A DNA stretch of 64,000 bases, from the NCBI GenBank assembly GCA_016714565.1, contig JADKDM010000012.1, positions 109,286-173,285 of the forward strand, given 5' to 3'. The position numbers and the translations under genes are program-made. Positions 27,207 to 36,561 of this stretch are shown here, piece by piece (position 1 is the first letter of the stretch; every line of letters starts with the position of its first letter). The notes under the pieces were generated by a model. That model made no database searches, had not been told where the DNA came from, and was given only the letters and a program-made list of their open reading frames with translations. Source of the DNA: Candidatus Villigracilis propinquus (GTDB lineage Bacteria; Chloroflexota; Anaerolineae; Anaerolineales; Villigracilaceae).

Positions 27207-29222
27207 CTAAGGGGAACACTCGAATTTACTTCGTACATTATCCAGCGCAGAAGCCTGCTCCGGGGTACTTTGTGTCTCGCGTTCAATGCGGTCCCATAAT
27301 CGGCAGAGCGATGGTCCCACATAGGCTTTTGAAATCTTGTAAGAAACTGTTGATAATTCTACCGCTTTTTTCCAATCTCCAACATTAGCATATCCCTCGA
27401 TAAAAACAAAGCGCTCAAATGGGTCATTTGGGTAATCATCCAGAGCGAAAGCAATATCACCCAAATGGGCGACTTTTTCCCAATCACCCATTTGACGCGC
27501 CAATTCGGCCTGCCCAAAATAATAACACCAGTTGTGCGGCGGCTCGCTTCCAAAAAGCGGACCGGGTAACTGGTTCTGTTTCTCGAACAGGATCACACTC
27601 TGATTCGAATACTTCGCCACATCTTTCAGCGCGGGCGGCAGCAGACGATTGACCTCCTCCACCTCCGGGTCGACCACACGGAAACAACCGGGCGGTTCAT
27701 AATCCACAACAAGGATGTTGGAGGTATTCCCGTAAAAAGTCGGGCCAATGTAATACAGTTGATGCGGTTGACCCGGCTCCACACTAGGCAATGTTTTACC
27801 CACACGAATGGACGCGAAATACAGAATGACATTCATTTCACCGGGCGGGCTGTAAACCCAATTGAGCGGGCCGGTCAATGAGTTATCAGAATAATACGTA
27901 ACCGGCAGGTCATTTGATAGCAGGATCGTCCCCTTTTCGAGGGCAGGGATGCGCCATGTCATTTGCCAAAAGAGATCCTGCTGAGTGGCCCAGTCACGGC
28001 GGAAAATATCTTCAAGGCGGAAATGTCTGCTGACGGCAAAACCAACCAGCAACGCCACGAGGATCATTTGCGCGCGTTTGTTTTTTATCAACGCGATCAT
28101 GCTTGCAAGCAGCAAACTCGCACCAAGCATGAAGGGCAGCATGAAACGGTCAATGGAAAAATTGAGCTGCGGCACAATGCCGATGATCCACACCGAACCG
28201 CCGGAGAGTCCCCAAAAGATCAAGCCGATGAAACCGGCCTGTTTCGCAAAATCACGATCATCGCCATCGCCGGGGACAAATTTGAATAGATATATTCCAA
28301 CGAGGAGAATGACCGAGAATAACTGGATCAGCATCAAGGTAAGTGTGAGCGGCCCCAGTCCAGTGATGCCGATGGTTAAGGCAGGGTACAGCCAGACTTC
28401 GTACACAGTCCGCCAGAAGCTCAACAGCACGTTATTCAGCAGCAGCAATATTCCAGTGAAGAAGTTCTCGCGAATCGCATCCAGAATAACGTATTCATAA
28501 CTGGCGTTCTGGAAAGTAAAGAAGAACATGCGCCAGATGGTGACGCCTGCAAAGATCAGGAAGTATGGCAAAAAGTACAGAACAGATTTTTGCGCGCGTT
28601 CTTTTGTTGTGCCAGATAACATGAACCAGAAAAGAAAGATGCGCCCGAATTCGAGGAAATAAAAATATTCCATCGTAAGCAGGTTGACCGCTGCAAATAA
28701 ATACGATGCAGCGAATAAAACTGCGCGGCGTTTTTCATTTTGTATTGCCAGTAGGGAAAGGTAAATGGAAAATAAAAAGCAGGAGAGCACAATGTAGAAA
28801 TGACTGTACATCATGGCTATGAAATGCTGCCCCATGCCGGGGTACACAAGGAAAAGCAGGCTTGCCCAAAATGCGGGTTTTGAATGCGCGGGCCAAAGCA
28901 CGCGCAAAATTTTCCACAATAGAAACGCGGTCAGCCAGCGCAGCACAATTGCCAGCAATTGCCAAACCCACGGATTCGGCCCAACGATGGGCATTGTCAA
29001 TTGATAGATCATGCCCCAAAAAGGGCGGCTGGTGGTAAATGTTTTGGTGAGAACATCCGGCCCGAGGCGGAAGTAGATCCACGCCCAGGGAAATTCATCC
29101 CAATAAAAGCCGCGCTGCCAAAAGAACAGTCCATAGGTCAGCGCGGCAATGAATAGCATGAACCACACGGCGCTGCGCGTTGTAAATTTTAGAGTGTTGA
29201 AGCGCTCGATCCAATGTTTCAT
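27207..29222 (-). CDS. Large integral membrane protein, GT-C-like
   Basis: A 671-aa protein with about 12 hydrophobic helices over residues 15-400 and a soluble C-terminal ~270 residues. An early acidic motif in the first loop (GFYWDEFPW) is typical of GT-C glycosyltransferases using polyprenyl-linked sugars. Helical repeats near the C-terminus look TPR-like (FGQAELARQMGDW). The family was not recognised with certainty. It starts four bases after the carbamate kinase stop, so it is read with the purine genes although its role does not obviously fit them. Confidence 0.65.
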   Translation of the reverse strand: MKHWIERFNTLKFTTRSAVWFMLFIAALTYGLFFWQRGFYWDEFPWAWIYFRLGPDVLTKTFTTSRPFWGMIYQLTMPIVGPNPWVWQLLAIVLRWLTAFLLWKILRVLWPAHSKPAFWASLLFLVYPGMGQHFIAMMYSHFYIVLSCFLFSIYLSLLAIQNEKRRAVLFAASYLFAAVNLLTMEYFYFLEFGRIFLFWFMLSGTTKERAQKSVLYFLPYFLIFAGVTIWRMFFFTFQNASYEYVILDAIRENFFTGILLLLNNVLLSFWRTVYEVWLYPALTIGITGLGPLTLTLMLIQLFSVILLVGIYLFKFVPGDGDDRDFAKQAGFIGLIFWGLSGGSVWIIGIVPQLNFSIDRFMLPFMLGASLLLASMIALIKNKRAQMILVALLVGFAVSRHFRLEDIFRRDWATQQDLFWQMTWRIPALEKGTILLSNDLPVTYYSDNSLTGPLNWVYSPPGEMNVILYFASIRVGKTLPSVEPGQPHQLYYIGPTFYGNTSNILVVDYEPPGCFRVVDPEVEEVNRLLPPALKDVAKYSNQSVILFEKQNQLPGPLFGSEPPHNWCYYFGQAELARQMGDWEKVAHLGDIAFALDDYPNDPFERFVFIEGYANVGDWKKAVELSTVSYKISKAYVGPSLCRLWDRIERETQSTPEQASALDNVRSKFECSP

Positions 29223-29226
29223 TCAG

Positions 29227-30183
29227 TTATGGGACGATCCATGTACCGGTCTCACCTTTGAGAGCGCGGCCAATATTTTCAGGGTTGGTGATGAGTGCCT
29301 TGGCATTCGGGTTTGCTTCCAGGAACCAGATGATCGCCTGGATCTTGGGAGCCATGGAGCCTTTGGCAAAATGTATGCCTTCGGCAAGATATGCCTTGGC
29401 TTCAGCGAGGGTTATTTTATCAAGCCATTTCTGTTCGGGCTTGCCGAAGTTTATGGCAACTTTCTCAACCGCAGTAGAGATGACAAACAAATCTGCATTG
29501 ATCTCACGCGCCAGCAACGAGGATGCAAAATCCTTGTCGATCACGGCTGCGATGCCTTCGTAATTCCCGTCGCCGGGGTCGATCACCGGAATGCCACCGC
29601 CACCCACTGTGATGGTCACGATGCCTTTTTCAAGGAGGATCTGGACGGTTTCCAACTCAACGATCTCTTTTGGCTGGGGCGATGCAACAACCCGCCTCCA
29701 ACCACGCCCGGCATCTTCCACTACCGACCAGCCTTGTTCACGCTGACGGCGCTCCGCTTCTTCCTTGGTCATGAATCCGCCAATTGGTTTGGTGGGGCTT
29801 TGGAAGGCAGGGTCGTTCTTGTCCACAAGGGTTTGAGTGATGACGGTGACAACTTTTTTCTTAATACCGCGCTGGTATAGGATATTTTGCAAATTCTGCT
29901 GAAGAGAATATCCAATGGCACCCTGGCTATCCGCACCGCAGACTTCCAACGGGACTTCGTGCATACCTTCCACGCGGGCGGCAATTTCCGAACGCCTGAG
30001 AATGAAACCGACTTGCGGTCCGTTTCCGTGACCGATCGCCACTTCCCAGCCCTGCTCGATCATATCGGCAATATGAATGGCGGTCTCTTTTGCGGCTTTA
30101 TACTGGCTTTCGACTGAGATGTTTTTTTCATCCACGATCAGTGAATTACCGCCGATAGCGATGACAGCGAGTTTGTTGGTCAT
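29227..30183 (-). CDS. arcC: Carbamate kinase (ArcC/YqeA-like)
   Basis: A 318-aa amino acid kinase-fold enzyme converting carbamoyl phosphate and ADP to ATP, CO2 and NH3. AIGGNSL at the N-terminus and GHGNGPQVGFI are the ATP/carbamoyl-phosphate loops, and GGGGIPVIDP is in the C-terminal part. AAGGAG precedes the ATG. Next to a YgeW-type carbamoyltransferase it can harvest ATP from a carbamoylated purine-degradation intermediate, as proposed for yqeA/arcC in E. coli-type clusters; there is no arginine deiminase gene here to supply citrulline. Confidence 0.92.
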   Translation of the reverse strand: MTNKLAVIAIGGNSLIVDEKNISVESQYKAAKETAIHIADMIEQGWEVAIGHGNGPQVGFILRRSEIAARVEGMHEVPLEVCGADSQGAIGYSLQQNLQNILYQRGIKKKVVTVITQTLVDKNDPAFQSPTKPIGGFMTKEEAERRQREQGWSVVEDAGRGWRRVVASPQPKEIVELETVQILLEKGIVTITVGGGGIPVIDPGDGNYEGIAAVIDKDFASSLLAREINADLFVISTAVEKVAINFGKPEQKWLDKITLAEAKAYLAEGIHFAKGSMAPKIQAIIWFLEANPNAKALITNPENIGRALKGETGTWIVP

Positions 30184-30202
30184 TAATAAAATCTCCTTAG
30201 TA

Positions 30203-30237
30203 GGAATCAGGAACTAGGGATTAGGAACTAGGATTTA
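30203..30237. repeat. Heptameric array overlapping the S23-gene stop codon
   Basis: Five 7-mers of consensus GGRAYTA (GGAACTA occurs twice). The last unit contains the TAA stop (30235-30237, minus strand) of the four-helix-bundle gene. It lies between that gene and carbamate kinase. Confidence 0.7.
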
Positions 30238-30696
30238 CTCTCTCCCAGCCTCATCCAGTTCTATAGATATTTGATATTCAGGTTGTTCATCACGAACATA
30301 ATTATGTCCATATTCAGAACCACCTTGTTGCTGCTTACGAATGAATGCAATATAACCATTCAGAGACTTTTCAGCCTCTGCTTCAGTTTCTCGCACCCAG
30401 GCTAATTGCTCATCATCTACATATCCCAGAGAACTTGCTGCGATAAAAGCACTAAGTACTTCTGTTAAAGATCCTCGGGCAATATAGAAAAAGCGCAGCC
30501 TGTCCAAATAATGAAAACGCCCATACCCTTCAGCAATATTTAACAAGACGCTGAGTGAAGCTCTACGGATTTGGTCAGCAAGATTATATTTTTCGTGAGC
30601 AGGCAAAGATTGAGCAAGTTTATAAGAAGCCTTCAACAAACGTAAAGAATGTTGATAGCTCGCCAAACTCTCAAAACCTTTGTCCTGCTCACTCAT
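30235..30696 (-). CDS. Four helix bundle protein (S23 rRNA-intervening-sequence family)
   Basis: A 153-aa protein of the S23/IVP family, recognised by IRRASLSVLLNIAEGYGR and RFFYIARGSLTEV. Homologues are encoded in 23S rRNA intervening sequences and as stand-alone genes; a related fold is bAvd of diversity-generating retroelements. Function is unknown. It splits an otherwise natural ygeW-arcC pair and is bracketed on both sides by heptad arrays of similar sequence. No Shine-Dalgarno precedes its ATG, because the array abuts it. It looks like an insertion into the operon. Confidence 0.87.
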   Translation of the reverse strand: MSEQDKGFESLASYQHSLRLLKASYKLAQSLPAHEKYNLADQIRRASLSVLLNIAEGYGRFHYLDRLRFFYIARGSLTEVLSAFIAASSLGYVDDEQLAWVRETEAEAEKSLNGYIAFIRKQQQGGSEYGHNYVRDEQPEYQISIELDEAGRE

Positions 30697-30732
30697 ACTA
30701 GTACCTAGTCACTAATCACTTGGTGACTAGCT
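30697..30732. repeat. Heptameric array between the S23 gene and ygeW, overlapping the ygeW stop
   Basis: Units of the type ACTARTC (ACTAGTA, CCTAGTC, ACTAATC) with one extra base before the last unit. They run from the S23 start codon into the TAG stop of ygeW (30727-30729, minus strand). Confidence 0.65.
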
Positions 30733-31707
30733 CATCGTCAACGCCATGACCGCTTTCTGAGCATGCAGGCGGTTTTCGGCTTCATCGTACACAACGGAGT
30801 GCGGGCCATCGATCACGCCATCGGTGACTTCGAGACCGCGGTCTGCGGGGAGGCAGTGCATGTAGATCGAGTCATCCTTGGTCAGCTTCATGCGGCGTTC
30901 GTCGGTGATCCAATCCTTGTATTTATCAATGAGGGCTTTGCCTTCATCCTTGCCTGTGGTGGTCATCATCGGGCCCCAGCTCTTGGGATACACAACGTCT
31001 GCATCCTTGAAGGCTTCGTCCATGTTATCGGTGACGTCAAAGCCAACGCCGTATTTCTTGGCATTGTCCTTGGCCTGCTGCATGATCTCAGGCATAAGCT
31101 TGAACTCAGGTGGATGAGCCAACACGACATCGCAGCCAAAGCGGGTCATCTGAAGGATCAGAGATTGAGGCACAGAGATCGGCTTGCTGTAGGAAGCGGC
31201 ATATGCCCAAGATACAACAACCTTCTTCTTCTTGAGGTCGCGGCCTTTCTTTTCCTGAATGGTCATCAGATCCGCAAGACATTGGAAGGGATGGTAAACA
31301 TCGCATTGCATGTTCAAGATCGGAGTGCGGCTGGCCTGTGCAACTTCGTTGATGTACTTGTTGCCAAAATTCCAGTCACATTGACGAATGGCAATGCCGT
31401 CAAAATAGCGGCCAAAGATCTCACCAATTTCCTTGGCGGTATCGCCATGGGAAATTTGAGTGGTCTCGCTATCGATGAAGGCGGCGTGTCCACCGAGCTG
31501 AGCCATGCCTGATTCAAACGATCCACGAGTGCGGGTGGATGTGAAGAAGAACAACATGGCGAGGGTCTTATCACGCAGCAACGCATGCGACTCGCCCAAT
31601 GCGCGCTTGCGTTTCAGATCCCAGGCTACATCCAAAACTGTTTCGACTTCCTCTTTCGAGAAGTCGAGGTCGCCGATGAAATCACGACCGCGAAAATTTG
31701 TTTGCAT
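30727..31707 (-). CDS. ygeW: YgeW-like (knotted) carbamoyltransferase
   Basis: A 326-aa aspartate/ornithine carbamoyltransferase-fold protein. The carbamoyl-phosphate site FTSTRTRGSFESGMAQ is present, with HPFQCLADLMT and a C-terminal HCLPADRGLEV. The segment VSWAYAASYSKPISVPQ resembles the Pro-containing loop of knotted transcarbamylases (YgeW, AOTCase) rather than ornithine carbamoyltransferase. E. coli YgeW belongs to the anaerobic purine/urate cluster. It is somewhat shorter than E. coli YgeW. Its carbamoyl product would feed ArcC. AGGAG precedes the ATG. Ornithine carbamoyltransferase remains an alternative. Confidence 0.8.
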   Translation of the reverse strand: MQTNFRGRDFIGDLDFSKEEVETVLDVAWDLKRKRALGESHALLRDKTLAMLFFFTSTRTRGSFESGMAQLGGHAAFIDSETTQISHGDTAKEIGEIFGRYFDGIAIRQCDWNFGNKYINEVAQASRTPILNMQCDVYHPFQCLADLMTIQEKKGRDLKKKKVVVSWAYAASYSKPISVPQSLILQMTRFGCDVVLAHPPEFKLMPEIMQQAKDNAKKYGVGFDVTDNMDEAFKDADVVYPKSWGPMMTTTGKDEGKALIDKYKDWITDERRMKLTKDDSIYMHCLPADRGLEVTDGVIDGPHSVVYDEAENRLHAQKAVMALTMS

Positions 31708-31749
31708 AATTTTCTCCTATGTTTTTATTTTCGATCAATAACGAACAAC

Positions 31750-32274
31750 TTACCTTGAAACTCGAAGCACTTCAGCTTTTACGAACTTATCCACATCCCA
31801 AAACAGTCTCGCGCCTTCGCAATATTCCACGGAACCGCCCCAGGATGAAAAATCAAAACCCGGCAGACAGCCAACCACACCCAACTCCACTACCCCGCCA
31901 TGATTGATCACCAATGCAGAACGGCTTTCGGAAATGAAGTTCATGATGCCAGCGTAATACTTTGCCAGCTTGCTGGCATATTTCGTCGATGCGCCGCCGG
32001 CTTGGATCACTTCTGCATAATCTGCAAAGGATAAGGGCCAGGGGGCTTCCTTTTCCACATCACGACCATAGGTGCTTAACAAGGCGGATTGATCATCGAC
32101 TGCGAAGCCCATGGCGATGGCAGTTTCAAATGCGCGCGGCAAAGTAGATGTGACGACCCGGTCAAACGGACCGATGTTCTGCCCCACCAAACGGGCAAGC
32201 TCCACACCTGATTGATTCAAGTGGTCGCCCTGCGGCGAACGGATGGAATGTCTGCGGATCTCTAAAATTTTCAT
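31750..32274 (-). CDS. Histidine phosphatase family protein
   Basis: A 174-aa phosphoglycerate-mutase/SixA-like protein with the phosphohistidine motif in EIRRHSIR near the N-terminus, the second-half catalytic His in LVINHGG (~residue 123) and STLPRAFETA in between. The substrate is unknown. It lies between ygeW and ygeY in the same orientation, so it may dephosphorylate a nucleotide-derived compound, but this is only context. Confidence 0.8.
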   Translation of the reverse strand: MKILEIRRHSIRSPQGDHLNQSGVELARLVGQNIGPFDRVVTSTLPRAFETAIAMGFAVDDQSALLSTYGRDVEKEAPWPLSFADYAEVIQAGGASTKYASKLAKYYAGIMNFISESRSALVINHGGVVELGVVGCLPGFDFSSWGGSVEYCEGARLFWDVDKFVKAEVLRVSR

Positions 32275-32336
32275 GGGACCGTATGAGGTAAATAGCAGGC
32301 GAGTACACCTGACTATTTGTTTACATTTTCACCTTT

Positions 32337-33536
32337 CTATTTGATTAGGCTCGGCAATATCGCATAGAACTCCGTAGCCTTGACCATATCCTCAAGGGAC
32401 ACGGAATCGCGGACGGTGTGCGCGGTCTCTTCGTCGCCGGGGCCAAAGCCAATGGACGGGATGCCTGCTTTACCAGCCCAGTAAATGCCGTTCGTGGAGA
32501 AGTTCCACTTGCTGCTTGGGGCTTCGGTCAGGCCGATAGTTTTTCGTGCCAACTGTCCGGCTTGAACGAGCGGATGTTCCGCTTCCAAAGCCCAAGCTGG
32601 GAAGTATTTATCCACAGGGAAGACAAAGCCAGTGTAGGAAGGCTCATCGTAGAAAAGTTCTTCGAGCTTGACAGAGTCCTTGAACTCGGCGGGGATGAGA
32701 TCCTCAACCTGCTGCTTGACCACTTCCTTGGTTTCGCCAAAGGTCATGCGGCGGTCAATGAAGATAACGGCTTCATCGGGTACAGCGTTGATGGATGGGG
32801 TTTTGACATGCAGATCGGAAACGGTGATCTTGCCATGGCCCAAAAATTCGTGGTCGCCGAGCTTGGGTTCCAGATCGCGGATGCCTGCGATAACGGGCAG
32901 CAGTTTATACACGGCGTTATCGCCGAGGTGATTGCTGGCCGCATGAGCAGACTTGCCCTTGGCAGTGACTTTCATTTCAAGGCGTCCCTTGTGACCGCGA
33001 TAGACGAGCATCTTGGTCGGTTCGCCGATGACGACGAAATCAGGTTTGACCTTCGGGTCAACTTCCACGAAGGTGTTGGGCGCAATACCGTCACACCATT
33101 CTTCCATGTTGCCGAAGTAATAAGCGGTCCAGCCTTCGAGCAGGCCGAGGTCACGAGCCATGGCGAGGCCGTAGATCATGCCGGGTGTGGAGCCTTTTTC
33201 ATCACAGGCACCGCGGGCATATAAAATGCCGTCTTCGATCTTGCCTTTGAACGGATCCCACTCCCACTCGTGCGGGTCGCCAACGCCGACGGTATCGACG
33301 TGCGAATCGTAGACGATGACGCGCTTGCCAGTACCAATGCGGCCCATGATGTTGCCCATCTTGTCAAAGCGGACTTCATCAAAGCCGAGTTTGTTCATTT
33401 CCTTGGCGATGCGCTCCCCCACATCCTTGAGCTGTGAGTCCATGGAAGGGATTTCCACGATCTCAAGCATGAACTGAATGATGTCTTCACGTGCAGCCTG
33501 CACACGCTTCTGAATTTCTTGAATTTTTTCTGTCAT
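32337..33536 (-). CDS. ygeY: YgeY-like M20-family hydrolase
   Basis: A 399-aa M20 peptidase/deacylase-type enzyme (YgeY, called selenium-metabolism-linked in databases). The dinuclear metal site is visible: DSHVDTVG, ARGACDEKG, GNMEEWCDG and a C-terminal EETAHTVRD. YgeY accompanies YgeW in bacterial purine/urate catabolic clusters and is thought to hydrolyse an opened ring intermediate. GGAGAAAAA sits before the ATG. It lies between the GntR regulator and the phosphatase, with about 60-70 base gaps. Confidence 0.87.
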   Translation of the reverse strand: MTEKIQEIQKRVQAAREDIIQFMLEIVEIPSMDSQLKDVGERIAKEMNKLGFDEVRFDKMGNIMGRIGTGKRVIVYDSHVDTVGVGDPHEWEWDPFKGKIEDGILYARGACDEKGSTPGMIYGLAMARDLGLLEGWTAYYFGNMEEWCDGIAPNTFVEVDPKVKPDFVVIGEPTKMLVYRGHKGRLEMKVTAKGKSAHAASNHLGDNAVYKLLPVIAGIRDLEPKLGDHEFLGHGKITVSDLHVKTPSINAVPDEAVIFIDRRMTFGETKEVVKQQVEDLIPAEFKDSVKLEELFYDEPSYTGFVFPVDKYFPAWALEAEHPLVQAGQLARKTIGLTEAPSSKWNFSTNGIYWAGKAGIPSIGFGPGDEETAHTVRDSVSLEDMVKATEFYAILPSLIK

Positions 33537-33604
33537 TTTTTCTCCTTGGAGGTTTACAAGTTGACAGGTTGGAACGTTTCAACCTGCGAACATTTCAACA
33601 ATCA

Positions 33605-34319
33605 TTAACTTCCCACACGCCTTACAACATGGAAATGGAAATAGCCAGGGATAAAGTAACTCAACGAATAATCCACAACCTTGCCTTCTGGCATCGTACA
33701 ACTGCGAATAAAAATGCAGCAACACATCACCGCGTTGGATCTCGATGGCTTTTGCCACTTCTGCCGTTGCGCCGATGGCACTGACATTCGCGCGGGAAGA
33801 TGCCAGAGCATCCCCGCGACCAAGCAACAGGTCCAGCACAGAGCCGTGAAAATCGGCAGGCAGATCATTCGAGCGGAGGATCGCCTCGGGCAAAATGTCC
33901 ACGAGATAAGCCACGGGTCTGTTATCAGTGCGGATGACGCGGCGCACACGAGTCAACGCCTCGCCAACGGGAACATCCAAAAGTTTTGCGTGTTCTTCAT
34001 CGGCAACCAATGGCTCAATGTTCAAGTCACTGACGGAAACTTCAAGCCCCAAACGTTTTGCCAATGTCTCAAGGCTTTCAAGCACTTCAAGGCCGCTATC
34101 CAACACCTGCATTTTGCCAACCACGAATGTACCCGAACCCTGCCTGCGGCGAATAAGCCCCTGCGTTTCAAAAGAACGCATGGCCTCGCGCAGTGTGGCG
34201 CGCGAAACGCCGAGCTGCTTCGCAAGATCAGGTTCGGAGGGAAGCCGCTGCCCCGCAGGCGAACGGGTGATCAACGCGGCCAGATCGGCCTGCAATCTTT
34301 GAAAAGGAAAATTTGCCAT
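33605..34319 (-). CDS. GntR/HutC-family regulator, frameshifted near its 3' end
   Basis: About 237 aa when repaired. The winged helix is at residues ~5-70 (LPSEPDLAKQLGVSRATLRE, RRRQGSGTFVV), followed by a UTRA domain. After GDVLLHFYSQLYDA the frame is wrong. One extra base near 33689 (coding strand GCCAGAAGGC where GCCGAAGGC is expected) must be removed to recover EGKVVDYSLSYFIPGYF and the family C-terminus FHFHVVRR, ending at 33605. Unrepaired, translation runs on to 33579. It sits between adenine deaminase and ygeY and probably controls that branch of the purine genes. Confidence 0.83.
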
Positions 34320-34396
34320 TACATCTCTCTTCTTTGCCACAAAGTTCACAGAGCTTTTAGAACTCTTTTTTCTCTGAGGTCTCTGCGGCTATTCTT

Positions 34397-36187
34397 TCAA
34401 TCTTCAAGTACAGGCACGAAATCAAATTGTGTCACATCCACGAGACCCTTATCAGAAATTCTTAATTCGGGAATGACCACCAACGCCATCAAACTCAATT
34501 GCATGTTCGGGTTATTCAATTCACTGCCGCACATCTTGAAACCGTCAAGCACGGTCGCAGCTTTCTTCGCCACAATGTTCGCGTGCTCGGTGGACATGAG
34601 ACCCGCGATCTGCAGGTCCACCTGCCCGACCACCTTGCCGTCCATCACCACGATCTGACCGCCGCCGCACTTCGCAAGCTCATTCGCGGCGATCGCCATG
34701 CTTTCATCATCTGTGCCCACCACGATCATGTGATGGCTATCATGCGCCACCGTCGAACCGATCGCACACGGGCGCGTAAACCCAAACCCACTGATCAAAC
34801 CAACCGTCACCTTGCCCGTCGCACGGTGACGTTCCACCAACGCGATCTTCGCAATGTCCCGTCGAATATCTGCGTTGACTTCGCCGCTCTCGGCTTTGAC
34901 TTTCATCCGAAGATGTTTGGTCGGCGCCTGATTCTCGATCACACCGATGACATGCGCCTCAATTTCCGCGCCGTCAGTTGCTCTCGTCCGAAGAGCAAAG
35001 TCCTGCGCTGTGAGCGCCTTCTTCAAATGAATGGACTTGGTTGCCCACGAGGGATATTTCACCGAAGGCAGCTTGACTAGCAACTCACCCTTCTCAGCGA
35101 TCACCTGTCCCTTGGCGATGACCATGTCTGCTTTGAAATTCATCAAATCTTCAACGAGCACCACATCTGCCCAACGACCCGGAGCGATCATGCCCATCTC
35201 TTTGGCGAGGCCGAAATGCTCCGCCGAGTTGATGGTCATCATCTGAATGGCCGTCATGGGATTCAAACCTTCGCTGATGGCGTGGCGCAAGACACGATCC
35301 ATGTGACCTTCTGTGGTCAATGTCTCGGCGTGAGAGTCATCCGTGCAAAGGATGAAGCGGCGCGCGTCCATTTTCTTTTCAGTGATCGCTTTCACCTGCG
35401 CGGCCACATCAAACCACGAGGAACCGTAGCGCAGCATGGGTTTCATGCCCTGACGGACTCGCGCAATCGCATCTTCCATGCGCGTGCCTTCGTGGTCATC
35501 TTCCGCGCCGCCCGCCACATAGCCATGGAAAGGGAGTCCGAGGTCAGGCGAAGCGTAATGCCCGCCAATGGTTTTGTCTGCCGCATGGGTCGCGGACATT
35601 TCATCCAGCATCTTCTTATCGCTCATGAATACGCCAGGGAAATTCATCATCTCACCGAGGCCGATGATGCCTTTCCATTTCATCGCTTCAGTCACTTCTT
35701 TCGGCCCAATGGAGGCTCCAGGCGTCTCAAACCCCGGCGCGGACGGTACGCACGAGGGCATCTGCACCCATACATGAATGGGCTGCTTCTGCGCTTCGTC
35801 CACCATCAACTTCACGCCTTTCAGGCCGAAGATATTCGCGATCTCATGCGGGTCAATGAACATGCCCGTCGTCCCACGGACGGCTACCGCCCGCACAAAC
35901 TCCGTCACAGTGACCATACCTGACTCGACATGCATGTGTGCATCGAGCAGACCTGGCACAAGGAAGCGTCCTTTGGCTTCGATGACCTTTGTCTTTTTAC
36001 CGATGGCATGTTCCGCGTTATGCCCAACGAATGCAATGTGGCCTGCCACAATGGCAATATCGGTATTCGGGATGATCTCACCCGATTGCACGCAGACCCA
36101 TTTCCCGCCACGAATCACCAGATCTGCGGGGACGCGGCCCATGGCTACGTCAATCAGTGCGCGAGTGAGTTTTGTGGATGATGTCAT
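34397..36187 (-). CDS. ade: Adenine deaminase
   Basis: A 596-aa amidohydrolase converting adenine to hypoxanthine and ammonia. Metal ligands lie in DAHMHVESG, and family blocks include GLGEMMNFPGV, GHYASPDLGLPFHGY and LCTDDSHAETL. Length is normal for Ade. ATG 36187 (MTSSTKLT) is chosen because a longer version from 36307 has no family match. Hypoxanthine made here can be oxidised by the xanthine dehydrogenase encoded ~20 kb downstream on the same strand. Confidence 0.92.
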   Translation of the reverse strand: MTSSTKLTRALIDVAMGRVPADLVIRGGKWVCVQSGEIIPNTDIAIVAGHIAFVGHNAEHAIGKKTKVIEAKGRFLVPGLLDAHMHVESGMVTVTEFVRAVAVRGTTGMFIDPHEIANIFGLKGVKLMVDEAQKQPIHVWVQMPSCVPSAPGFETPGASIGPKEVTEAMKWKGIIGLGEMMNFPGVFMSDKKMLDEMSATHAADKTIGGHYASPDLGLPFHGYVAGGAEDDHEGTRMEDAIARVRQGMKPMLRYGSSWFDVAAQVKAITEKKMDARRFILCTDDSHAETLTTEGHMDRVLRHAISEGLNPMTAIQMMTINSAEHFGLAKEMGMIAPGRWADVVLVEDLMNFKADMVIAKGQVIAEKGELLVKLPSVKYPSWATKSIHLKKALTAQDFALRTRATDGAEIEAHVIGVIENQAPTKHLRMKVKAESGEVNADIRRDIAKIALVERHRATGKVTVGLISGFGFTRPCAIGSTVAHDSHHMIVVGTDDESMAIAANELAKCGGGQIVVMDGKVVGQVDLQIAGLMSTEHANIVAKKAATVLDGFKMCGSELNNPNMQLSLMALVVIPELRISDKGLVDVTQFDFVPVLED

Positions 36188-36222
36188 AAACGCTCCATAT
36201 TTCCTGTATGCTGCGGACGCTG

Positions 36223-36546
36223 TTAAACAACGCCTCCATATGTATAGATCAATACAACGCCAAGAATCCAAAGAACCATCACGATTGAGGGCGCAAGCAG
36301 AAGCCATGCCAGGGTTCTTTTCTTTTTGAAGACAGCCAACGCTGAGCCAAATTGTAAAAGCGGCAGGAGAAAGACGAAACCACTAAAGAATGCAGGTGAA
36401 CCATACAGATAATAGGTAAATGGCAAAAAGAGCAAAGCGCAGATCAGAACCAGCCAGTATTTATTCTTTGCGATGCCAACAGCAGAAACCAACAATGAAA
36501 GGAAAGCCCCGGGAAACCCGAAAAGGAAGGCGATCAGCATTTCCAT
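36223..36546 (-). CDS. Small integral membrane protein, paralogue of the next gene
   Basis: A 107-aa protein with four hydrophobic helices and no recognised family. It resembles its neighbour at 36562-36909 in helix order and in blocks such as ALLFLPFTYYLYG versus ALLALPVTYIMGA, so the two are probably tandem duplicates. It lies between adenine deaminase and 8-oxoguanine deaminase in the same orientation. A channel or exporter role is possible, without evidence. Confidence 0.65.
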   Translation of the reverse strand: MEMLIAFLFGFPGAFLSLLVSAVGIAKNKYWLVLICALLFLPFTYYLYGSPAFFSGFVFLLPLLQFGSALAVFKKKRTLAWLLLAPSIVMVLWILGVVLIYTYGGVV

Positions 36547-36561
36547 GACTATTGTGGCTTG

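Noticed and set aside
30763..31512. Plus-strand frame opposite the YgeW-like gene
   Set aside because: Antisense to a recognised carbamoyltransferase, with composition typical of a shadow frame.
30727..31707. Arginine deiminase pathway (OTC plus carbamate kinase)
   Set aside because: No arginine deiminase or antiporter gene is present, and the carbamoyltransferase has YgeW/knotted-type features within a purine gene region.
33681..34658. Long plus-strand frame across the GntR and adenine deaminase genes
   Set aside because: It overlaps two well-supported minus-strand genes and shows no family features.
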